Source of the DNA: Candidatus Rifleibacteriota bacterium
GTDB lineage: Bacteria; Riflebacteria; Ozemobacteria; Ozemobacterales; Ozemobacteraceae
NCBI GenBank assembly: GCA_029564115.1
Contig: JAKQQP010000421.1
Span: forward strand, 1 to 34,549
Reading direction: 5' to 3'
DNA: 34,549 nt
Shown here: piece by piece, positions 23,783 to 31,900 of the stretch
Layout: every line of letters begins with the position of its first letter
Numbering within the stretch: the stretch's first letter is position 1
Notes under the pieces: generated by a model
The model's input: only the letters and a program-made list of their open reading frames with translations
Database searches by the model: none
Told to the model about the DNA's origin: nothing
Translations under genes and position numbers: made by a program

Positions 23783-26051
23783 TTCAGACAAGCAGACCCG
23801 CAACGTATACCTCGTCGGCAACCCCAACTGCGGCAAAACCAGCCTGTTCAACGCTCTGACCGGAGAAAGACTCAAGGTGGGTAACTGGCCCGGAGTCACG
23901 GTGCAGCGCATCGAAGGCATAACCGAAACCGAAAACAATCGCCTGGTGATTCATGACCTGCCTGGCACCTACTCTCTAACCCCCGCAACTCCAGAAGAAG
24001 AGATTGTTTTAAAAACCCTTGACGAAGCCTCTTCCGGTATCATTGTCAACGTTGTCGATACCGCCAATCTCGAGCGCAATCTTTTTCTGACCACTCAGTT
24101 GATCGAACTGGGAGTCAACCCGGTAGTAAGCCTGAACTGCTACGACGCTTTTTCCAAAGCCGGTGGGCGCATAGACCTGCAGAAGTTCACGGCCTTCACG
24201 GGCGCAAACGCTTTTCCGACAGTTGCCAGAAGTGGCGAAGGCGTCAGCTCTTTAACAGAATTTCTCGGTCGAAGCGAAATTGCCGGTTCAGACTGCTGCA
24301 GCAACTTTCTGGCACTGTCGCCAGTCTGGCAGAATGCTGCCGAAGAAGTCAGCGCCACCCGCAACCTCAAATGGGAAAACGCCAGCCCGGGGCAACGCTA
24401 TGCGGCACTGCGCGAGCTAATAAGCTTGAAGCCTCTCGAATCGACACCAGAAGTCCAGGAAATCCGCCGAAAACTTGCCGCCAAACTCAGTGAAGGGAAA
24501 GAAAAGCCGGTTCGTGTCATAGATCTTGCCTGCGAACTTGCAACCGACCGTTATCACCGCATCGAAAAACTTATCGCCGCATGCGCTGCGATCCCCGGCA
24601 AAAGTCTGCCTCCCTGGCAGGAAAAACTGGACTCTCTTCTTACCCACCGGTTTCTGGGGCTGCCAATCTTTGCTCTGATGATGGCCTGGGTATTCTGGAC
24701 AACCTTTTCTCTTGGCGAAATACCCATGGGCTGGCTAGAATCGCTTGTAGAAGCCGCTGGCGAATTTGCCAGAGCCAACATTCAAAAAGGTCTGCTGCAG
24801 GAACTGATTGCTGATGGCATCATCAGCGGCGTTGGCGGCGTAATTGTCTTTATTCCCAACATATTGATTCTCTTTTTCTGGATAGCCGTTCTCGAGGATT
24901 CGGGCTATATGTCGCGGGCCGCTTTCATAATGGATCGCATGATGAACAGCATCGGCCTGCACGGTCGGGCATTCATACCGATGATCATGGGGCTCGGCTG
25001 CAACGTGCCGGCAGTATTGGCGACCAGAATCATAGACAACCGCTTTCAGCGTCTGTTAACAATGCTTTTAATACCTCTCGTCACCTGCGCTGCCCGCCTC
25101 CCGGTTCTTGTCCTGCTCTGCGGCACCTTTTTCCCGGATAATCCGGGCACATGGATGTTTGCACTTTTCTTTGTCAATCTTACGGTGATTGTCTTTCTGG
25201 GGCACATGACCAGTTTTATTTTTAAAGCTGCCGAGAACAGCCCCTTTTTGCTCGAAATGCCGCCCTATCGTCTACCTACTGCTGTCAGTGTCTGGCACAT
25301 GCTCCAGGAAAAAGCGATGCACTTCATCGAAAAGGCTGGCACGGTAATTCTGGCGGGAGCGATTGTCATATGGGTTTTATCGGTATTTCCTCGTGAAGTC
25401 CCTCTGAGTTTCGACTACGAAGCCGAAATCGCCGCCATTAAAGCCAACTCTGCCATCGCTGATGCAGGCGATCAGATTGCCGCTCTGACACACAAAAGAG
25501 ATATAGAGCTGATGGAAGGGCGTTATATGGCCCGCATCGGCCGCCTGATGCACCCGATAATGGCACCACTCGGCTTCAGCTGGCGCGAAACAGTATCTCT
25601 CATACCTGGCTTTCTCGCCAAAGAGTCGGTAGTCTCGACGCTTACAGTTCTATACCTGCCATACGACGAGAATCTTGGTGATGCCATGAGCAAAACAGGC
25701 ATGACACCTTTAACGGCATTCGTTTTCATGCTTTTCACCCTGCTGTATATACCCTGCATTGCAACCCTTGGGGTTGTCTGGCGGGAAAGCGGCTCGACAA
25801 AGTTTACACTTCTTTCTCTGCTGGTATATTTCGTCATTGCCTATCTGATAAGCTTTCTCGCCCTAAAAATAGGCGAATCTTTTCTGGCAAGCAACGGAAC
25901 TGCAGCTGAAGCGCTGACAATAATTATTGCCGGGCTGCTGGCTGGCTGGTATCTTCTCAAGACGCTTTTAAACGCCTTCATTGGCCGCAGGTGCAATTCA
26001 TGTGCGGGCTGCAGCGGCTGCCCGTCGAAAGGCAGCGACTGTAATGGGTGA
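23769..26051 (+). CDS. feoB: FeoB, Fe(II) transporter with GTPase domain
   Basis: Inner-membrane ferrous iron transporter of 760 residues. The N-terminal G domain has G1 GNPNCGKTS at 17-25, the switch region VGNWPGVTV, G3 DLPGTYSL from 63, and a G4-type NCYD at 123-126. A helical GDI-like region follows to about 280. The membrane part contains two Gate-type repeats (FIPNILILFFWIAVLEDSGYMSRAAFIMDRMM; FIPMIMGLGCNVPAV) and later blocks LIPGFLAKESVVSTL and LYIPCIATLGVVWRE, all typical. The C-terminus ends in a cysteine-rich tail (CNSCAGCSGCP...C), which may bind iron or a cluster. It overlaps feoA by 14 bases and is followed four bases later by the repressor gene. Confidence 0.95.
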   Translation: MPTNNSDKQTRNVYLVGNPNCGKTSLFNALTGERLKVGNWPGVTVQRIEGITETENNRLVIHDLPGTYSLTPATPEEEIVLKTLDEASSGIIVNVVDTANLERNLFLTTQLIELGVNPVVSLNCYDAFSKAGGRIDLQKFTAFTGANAFPTVARSGEGVSSLTEFLGRSEIAGSDCCSNFLALSPVWQNAAEEVSATRNLKWENASPGQRYAALRELISLKPLESTPEVQEIRRKLAAKLSEGKEKPVRVIDLACELATDRYHRIEKLIAACAAIPGKSLPPWQEKLDSLLTHRFLGLPIFALMMAWVFWTTFSLGEIPMGWLESLVEAAGEFARANIQKGLLQELIADGIISGVGGVIVFIPNILILFFWIAVLEDSGYMSRAAFIMDRMMNSIGLHGRAFIPMIMGLGCNVPAVLATRIIDNRFQRLLTMLLIPLVTCAARLPVLVLLCGTFFPDNPGTWMFALFFVNLTVIVFLGHMTSFIFKAAENSPFLLEMPPYRLPTAVSVWHMLQEKAMHFIEKAGTVILAGAIVIWVLSVFPREVPLSFDYEAEIAAIKANSAIADAGDQIAALTHKRDIELMEGRYMARIGRLMHPIMAPLGFSWRETVSLIPGFLAKESVVSTLTVLYLPYDENLGDAMSKTGMTPLTAFVFMLFTLLYIPCIATLGVVWRESGSTKFTLLSLLVYFVIAYLISFLALKIGESFLASNGTAAEALTIIIAGLLAGWYLLKTLLNAFIGRRCNSCAGCSGCPSKGSDCNG

Positions 26052-26055
26052 CAAC

Positions 26056-26553
26056 ATGAAAAACAGGGTTTCAAGCGCCCTTGAATCGTATCTTGAACAG
26101 ATTGCAGAGCTTCAATCAGAGCACGGTGCAGTCAGAACCTCAGACCTCGCCGAGCGCATGGGCTGCAAACGCTCTTCGGTCACCGTGGCTTTACAGCGCC
26201 TCGCTGAAAAAGGTCTGATCAACTATCAGGCCTACAGACCGGTGACACTTACCGAAGAGGGAGAAAAAACGATCCGGGCACTGAGCAGCTTTCATCAGAC
26301 TCTCGCAGATTTCCTCAGCGGTGTTCTGGCTTTTCCAGAAGAATACGCCCAGCAGGAAGCATGCCGACTCGAACATCGCATCAGTGCGAAAACTATAGAG
26401 CGCATGCAGGCGTTTCTAGATTTTGCCAGAGATGGTGCCGGCGATGGAAAAACCTGTCGGGACTGCGGCAAAAGACTCAGCAAAAACCGCGAGGCCTTTT
26501 CCACATTTATTGAAGAGTATCTAAAACCATCTAAAAATAAAAAATCGGATTGA
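26056..26553 (+). CDS. DtxR/IdeR-type metal-dependent repressor
   Basis: Predicted Fe(II)-activated DNA-binding repressor of 165 residues, probably controlling its own feo operon through the box at 23476-23508. An N-terminal winged helix (about 1-70, with TSDLAERMGCKRSSVTVALQRLAEKGLI) is followed by a dimerisation/metal domain with ACRLEHRIS. Cys103, Glu106 and His107 match DtxR Cys102/Glu105/His106, pointing to iron rather than manganese. The position of DtxR Met10 is Ser11 here. A C-terminal CRDC pair (Cys134, Cys137) is unusual, and no SH3 third domain is present. I chose the ATG at 26056, which gives a DtxR-like N-terminus and has GGGTGA upstream; the in-frame ATG at 26044 adds four residues. 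Confidence 0.87.
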   Translation: MKNRVSSALESYLEQIAELQSEHGAVRTSDLAERMGCKRSSVTVALQRLAEKGLINYQAYRPVTLTEEGEKTIRALSSFHQTLADFLSGVLAFPEEYAQQEACRLEHRISAKTIERMQAFLDFARDGAGDGKTCRDCGKRLSKNREAFSTFIEEYLKPSKNKKSD

Positions 26554-26562
26554 TCCGATCTG
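26544..26562 (+). terminator. Weak hairpin at the end of the feo operon
   Basis: An inverted repeat ATCGGAT/ATCCGAT with a two-base centre overlaps the stop codon and is followed by a broken T-rich stretch. It may act as a weak terminator. Confidence 0.38.
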
Positions 26563-26586
26563 TTTCTCTGATTAAGAGTTCAATTA

Positions 26587-26727
26587 TTACTGTATTGACT
26601 GAAAGAGACTGTAAATTTCAAAAGTAGACATGCTTTCCAGAAGATCATCAGACTGGTCTTCCATCCAGCTGAGAAAATTTTCATCCATCATCAATTCTGT
26701 AATTCCGACCATCCCTGGGTGAACCAT
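26587..26727 (-). CDS. Small acidic ORF of 46 residues
   Basis: An unrecognised short reading frame on the minus strand, in the 326-base gap between the feo operon and the kinase-like gene. It starts with ATG at 26727, with GGAGG seven bases upstream, as strong a ribosome binding site as any in the window. The peptide begins MVHPGMVGITELMM and continues DENFLSWMEDQSDDLLESMS to a TAA at 26587-26589. It is acidic and Met-rich, probably one or two amphipathic helices, with no signal peptide or membrane segment. It converges on the dtxR-type gene. No firm promoter was found; T/A-rich sequence lies upstream. The rest of the gap holds only the promoter of the next plus-strand gene. Confidence 0.6.
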   Translation of the reverse strand: MVHPGMVGITELMMDENFLSWMEDQSDDLLESMSTFEIYSLFQSIQ

Positions 26728-26816
26728 TTGCCTTCCTCCGTGTGTTTTTTTACAAATAATTCATCGGCGGATTTATAAGAATGATTAACCATTTTTTTAT
26801 TTATTTTTTGTAACAC

Positions 26817-26846
26817 TTGAAGCATCTTGTCTTTATGGCTTAGAAT
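26817..26846 (+). promoter_or_regulatory. Possible promoter for the cytidylate-kinase-like gene
   Basis: TTGAAG (26817-26822), an 18-base spacer and TAGAAT (26841-26846), 34 bases before the ATG. Confidence 0.5.
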
Positions 26847-26879
26847 AAGGTTTGAGGAAAATCAAATAAGGAGGATCAG

Positions 26880-27548
26880 ATGCCTGTTATAACTATTTCA
26901 CGAGAAATTGGTGCATCTGGAACTTATATCGCGCTGAAAGTTGCTGAAGCTCTTGGCTGCATCTGCTATGACCGACAGATTATCAACGAAATAGCCCAGA
27001 AGATGGGTAAAAAAGAAGATCAGCTCGAAGACTTCGACCAGCAATCATACAATCGTATCGGCGTATTCTTTCAAGAGGCCCTCGCGAGCATCGCTCAGGG
27101 CGGCATGGTTTTTCACCCCTTCGGAATCGGCCCCCTCGACTGGGATTCAGCCGAAATATTCAGCACCTATCCTCAAAACACTTTTCAGGAGAAAGACTAT
27201 TACGACGTTCTGACTCAGGTCGTAAAAGAAATCGCCGAGAAGTCCGACGCAGTGATTCTCGGAAGGGGCGCCGGCCATATTCTGCGCGACCGCAGCAAAA
27301 CCCTGCATGTAAGAATAGTTGCAGAACGCAATGATCGTGTTCAGCACGTTGCCAGCGAACAAAAAATGGACGCAGCCAAAGCGGAAGAATTTGTTTCGCG
27401 CAAAGATGAAGCGGCTGCCAATTTCATTTACGATTTCTTCGACACAGACTGGAACGACCCGCACCACTATCATCTTGTTCTGAATACCAGCCGACTTTCG
27501 CTTGAGCAGTGCATCAAGACCATCCTGGATGCGGTAAAGGCAATATAA
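26880..27548 (+). CDS. Cytidylate-kinase-like family protein
   Basis: A 222-residue cytosolic P-loop protein of the cytidylate-kinase-like group (PF13189 type), whose true phosphate acceptor is unknown. The N-terminus ITISREIGASGTYIALKVAE holds the nucleotide-binding loop (residues 10-14, GASG in place of the usual G-SGG/GSGK forms). LGCICYDRQIINEIA follows, as in relatives. Further blocks are VILGRGAGHIL (about 121-131), HVRIVAERNDRV and FVSRKDEAAANFIYDFF, the lid-like region with the catalytic basic residues. AAGGAGG lies 6 bases before the ATG. The next gene begins two bases after the stop, so the two are co-transcribed. Confidence 0.82.
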   Translation: MPVITISREIGASGTYIALKVAEALGCICYDRQIINEIAQKMGKKEDQLEDFDQQSYNRIGVFFQEALASIAQGGMVFHPFGIGPLDWDSAEIFSTYPQNTFQEKDYYDVLTQVVKEIAEKSDAVILGRGAGHILRDRSKTLHVRIVAERNDRVQHVASEQKMDAAKAEEFVSRKDEAAANFIYDFFDTDWNDPHHYHLVLNTSRLSLEQCIKTILDAVKAI

Positions 27549-27550
27549 AA

Positions 27551-28843
27551 ATGTCTAGAAGACTCATGGGAATGATTCTTGTCGTTGCCGGTCTGGCGGC
27601 ATTTCATTTTCTGGGCTCGCAACCGGAAACTCCCCCACTCTGGAAAAACGGCGTCAGCGCAAAAATCTTTTCTGACCCGATCTCAGTTGGGGAAAACTAC
27701 ATATTTCTTGGTGGTGACAAAGGCCGAAAAATTTTCAAACTGTTTGCAATAAACCGACAGGGCGAGCTTGCAGCAGAGTCCCCCACCCTGAGTTCATTCC
27801 CTTTTCCGCCAATAGTGACGGGTGACACCATTATACTTGGCGATTCGGCTCGAATGATCAGAGGTTTTTCACTTCCCGATCTTAAAATCAAGTGGGAAAG
27901 CGGAACTATGGAACAGTTCAAACTGCCACCCACCAAAGTCAGCGAAGACAGATTTTTGATTCAATCGACCAAACACGTTCTTTTCTGCCTCGACAGCCAG
28001 ACCGGCAAACCTGTGTGGGAACGCAGCTTCGTCGACACACTGGTAAATTTCGCGGTTGGCAAAGTTATAGTTTGTCTGCATGGATACACGGATCTAAAGG
28101 TACCGCAATGGAAGGCAACAGCTATCAGCCCCGAAACGGGAGAAACCGTCTGGACACTGACCCTCCCTCTCAGCCATGATACACCGCTGTTTGTGCAAAA
28201 TATCTGTGTTTTATCGAGCAACGAAGGCGAAATCATCATTGTCAATCAGAATGACGGCTCTGTCCTACACAAAAACACTGTCAAAGGGCTGAAGGCAGTT
28301 CAAATACTCGACCAGACTCTGGTGATGCTTGCCGCCGGCGGTTCCAGGGTTGTCTGCATGTCGCTGATGACCGGGAGTTCATGGTCTACGACTTTGCAAT
28401 CAGGTTTTAACGGGGCCGCAAAGTATGGCGAAAGGATTCTTCTGACCGACAAAAAGAGTTTGCGCTGCCTCGATGTCGACACCGGAGCTCAGTTCTGGCG
28501 CAGAGACCTCGCCAACGTCTACAACGCTTTTCCGCACCGTCGGGGTATTTTCGTAACCCACAAAGACTCATTTTTTTCGCGGGAAACATACGGCAGCTAC
28601 ATTGAAACCGGCACCGGGCAAAGCACCTGGCAGGCGATGGGCCGCAGCTTGTTTATGCAGCCTCTGATAACGAATGAGGGTGATTTCGTCATCTCTTATG
28701 ATGGCCAATATCGCATGCTGCCGAAGCCAGCCGGCGATAACTCGACATATCTCGACAGCTCTGACACCAACGGCGGAAAACATCTGCAGATGTGGCACCA
28801 AAATGGTGAAAGCGGCGAAAAAGAAACCAAAGCTGACGACTGA
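27551..28843 (+). CDS. Membrane-anchored PQQ-type beta-propeller protein
   Basis: A 430-residue protein anchored by an N-terminal hydrophobic segment (LMGMILVVAGLAAFHFLG, about 5-22) and exposed outside the cytoplasm. The rest is a run of beta-propeller blades of the PQQ_2/BamB-like kind. Repeats include DSQTGKPVWERSF, SPETGETVWTLTL, NQNDGSVLHKN, DVDTGAQFWRRDL and ETGTGQSTWQAM, each with the D/T-G-x-x-x-W pattern. No quinoprotein dehydrogenase active-site residues or lipobox were seen, so a binding or scaffold role is more likely than catalysis. I chose the ATG at 27551 with AAAGG about 9 bases upstream; an in-frame ATG at 27509 lies inside the previous gene. A strong terminator follows. Confidence 0.78.
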   Translation: MSRRLMGMILVVAGLAAFHFLGSQPETPPLWKNGVSAKIFSDPISVGENYIFLGGDKGRKIFKLFAINRQGELAAESPTLSSFPFPPIVTGDTIILGDSARMIRGFSLPDLKIKWESGTMEQFKLPPTKVSEDRFLIQSTKHVLFCLDSQTGKPVWERSFVDTLVNFAVGKVIVCLHGYTDLKVPQWKATAISPETGETVWTLTLPLSHDTPLFVQNICVLSSNEGEIIIVNQNDGSVLHKNTVKGLKAVQILDQTLVMLAAGGSRVVCMSLMTGSSWSTTLQSGFNGAAKYGERILLTDKKSLRCLDVDTGAQFWRRDLANVYNAFPHRRGIFVTHKDSFFSRETYGSYIETGTGQSTWQAMGRSLFMQPLITNEGDFVISYDGQYRMLPKPAGDNSTYLDSSDTNGGKHLQMWHQNGESGEKETKADD

Positions 28844-28874
28844 GCCGACCAAAAATGTCGCGCATCAGATAGAG

Positions 28875-28908
28875 AGCCTCTCAGGCCGGTTTGCCTGAGG
28901 GGCTTTTT
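28875..28908 (+). terminator. Rho-independent terminator after the propeller gene
   Basis: A 12-bp stem (AGCCTCTCAGGC / GCCTGAGGGGCT, one mismatch-type pair, loop CGGTTT) followed by TTTTT. Confidence 0.85.
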
Positions 28909-28950
28909 AATGGTATCATATCTGACGCTTTTTCCGCTTCAGGAGGTCAA

Positions 28951-31900
28951 ATGAAGACAAATAAACTGAATATAGGTTTTGATATAGGATCAGTCAGCAT
29001 AAACGCGGTCATCTGTGATGAGGAAGGTCGGTTTATCGATGAAATGCCGTATCACCGCCATTTCGGGCGCACTCTCGAACTCTGCGCCCGAATTCTAGCT
29101 CAAATAGAGGACAAGTTCGGCAGCGAAAACATTCAGCGCGTCGCTTTTACCGGCACACACGGCAAAGCGATCGCCAATGAATTAAATACCTATTTCGAAA
29201 TTGAAACGACAGCGCAAACCAGAGGGCTGTTCGCCCTGATGCCCGAAGCCCGCACCGCGATCTCGATCGGCGGGCACGATTCGGCACTGCTGGTTCTCAC
29301 CCCCAGCGATAACGGCTTTATCCTCGACGATTTCAAGCTCAACGAAGCATGTGCCGCCGGCACCGGCAGCTTTATCGATCAGCAGGCCGAACGAATTTTT
29401 TCTGACATCGAAGAATTCAACGCGATAGACGACCCTCAAAAACGCATGGAGTCAATTTTGATGCGCTTCATGGAAGAGGGCCGCAAGTCTGACTGCCCGG
29501 CCAGTGTCGCCTGCCGCTGCACGGTTTTCACCAAATCAGACATGATTCATCTGCAGAACAAGGGCATTCCGATACGCCATATCATCAGCGGCTTACACGA
29601 AGGCGTAGCCAAAAACTACAAATCTACCCTGATAAACAACCGCGAACTTAAAGCCCCCATAGCATTCATTGGCGGTTACGCATCGAACCTTCTGGCACGC
29701 CAGGCTTTTGAGCGCGTTCTCGGCCAGAAAGTTTCGGTCCCTGATCATTACACCAGTGCCGGCGCTCTTGGTGCCATTCTGAATGCCATCAGCAAAAACA
29801 CTGGCGTAGCGGTAACCTCTACGCAGATAAATCAACTCAAAGCTTCTTCAGCTTTTGCCGCCGTGCGCACCGAACCTCTCGACCTCAAACTGCACCCCTT
29901 CGCCGAATGCGGCAAAGCCGAGGGTCTGCCCACCGGCAGTGACGTCGTCGATGTCTATATGGGTTACGACATCGGCTCGACTACAACCAAGCTTGTGTTG
30001 ATCACACCAGAGGGCCGCATCGTCTACAAACGCTATATTCCGACTGAAGGTCAGCCGGTAATCGCCATCAAAAAAGCTCTGCGCAACTGCGTCGAAACTA
30101 TCGACGTCAAACGCGTCAACGTTCTCGGGGTCGGAACCACCGGCTCAGGTCGTGAAGTCGCCAATCTTTTTGTCGGTGCCGATGATGTCGTCAACGAAGT
30201 AACCGCGCACGCACGCGGCACAAGCCATTTTGAGCCGGGTGTCGACACCATTTTCGAACTGGGCGGTCAGGATGCCAAATATACCGCTCTTGGCAATGGC
30301 TACGTCGTCGATTTTCGCATGAATAAAGTCTGCGCCGCCGGCACCGGCAGCTTTCTCGAAGAAACTGCCAACAAACTCGGCATCAACATCGCTGGCGAAT
30401 ACGAAGAAATGGCGATGCGTGCCAAAGCTCCCTACCGACTTACCGAACGCTGCACAGTTTACATGGAATCGGATCTCATGTCTTACCTGCAGATGGGCGG
30501 AGCCGTGGAAGATCTGCTGGCCGGGCTTTCTCAAGCCGTTGTTCACAACTACCTGAATCGCGTCGTCCAGGATGGAAAAATCGGGCGAAAAATCAGCTTT
30601 CAGGGTGGCCCATCATTGAACAAATCGGTTGTGGCGGCCTTTGAAAGAATCGTCGGCAAGCCGATCATCACCCTGCCCCACCGCGAAGTAATGGGCGGAA
30701 TCGGCGCAGCGCTGCATGCCATGGATGAAATAAAAGCCAAAACAGCTGCAGGCCAGGCTTTTAAAACCAGATTCAGAGGCTGGGGCGTTGTCGATCAGCC
30801 ATTCGTTCATGACGAAGAAATCTGCCAGCGTAACCCGAACTGCCATAATCAGTGCAAGCTGCAGATATATAAGGTAGGCAACGACGAAGCCATTTATGGC
30901 GGCGACTGCGGCATGTATGAATCGCGGCAACAGGCAACCAAACGCGCTCCTGATTTCAACCGCGTCAGACAGGAACTCTATTTCAAACACATGAAAGGTC
31001 TGTATCGCGTTGCCGGCGAAGCAAAACCCGAAACCAGCAATGGCAAAATCGTCGTCGGTATTCCGCGGGCACTTGGCTTTCATCAGCTTGGCCTGTTCTG
31101 GGTTCACCTGCTGACCCGCCTTGGCTATGAAGTAGTCATAAGCCCCGAAACCAACAGCGAAATAGTTGACCGCGGCATAGCTGCCATGACATGTGAGGCC
31201 TGTTTCCCGGTCAAAATCTCGCACGGGCACGCTGCCACCCTCAAAGATCAGTGCGACTTTCTGTTCATGCCCATGCTCATCGAAATGGAAGCAAACCCGC
31301 AGGGCAACAACTCTTTCTACTGCCCGTATGTCGAAGCCAATACCTATATGCTGATGGCTGCCCTTGGCCTTAACTCGAAAAAAGTCATCAAGCCCGCCAT
31401 CTATTTCAAGAAGGGCAAAATCGACATGCATTTGGCCTTTGCCCAGGAATTCAAGCGCCTTGGCCTGCGCTTCAGCGACGTTGAATTCAGCAAGGCTTAC
31501 GATGAAGCAATGTCAGTTTCAGCTGCTTTCGACGCAGACATCAAACGTGTCGGCGCCGAAATCCTCAAGAATCTTGGCGATCGGCGGGCAATCATCGTCA
31601 TCGGCCGCCCCTACAGCGCCTATGACTCAAGAACCAACCTGAATCTGTTCGCAACCTTCAGCCGCCTCGGCATACATGCAATCCCCCAGGAATTTCTCGA
31701 TCTGTCGGGCATCGACATCGAGTCAGAATACCCGAACATGTATTGGGGGTTTGGCAACCGCATTCTGCAGGCCGCCAAATACATCAACCGCGACCAGCGG
31801 CTGTTCGGTCTCTACCTGACAAGCTTTTCGTGCGGCCCCGACTCGTTCGTTCTGCATTTCTTCAACCATGAAATGAATCGCACCAACCGCCCCTATCTCG

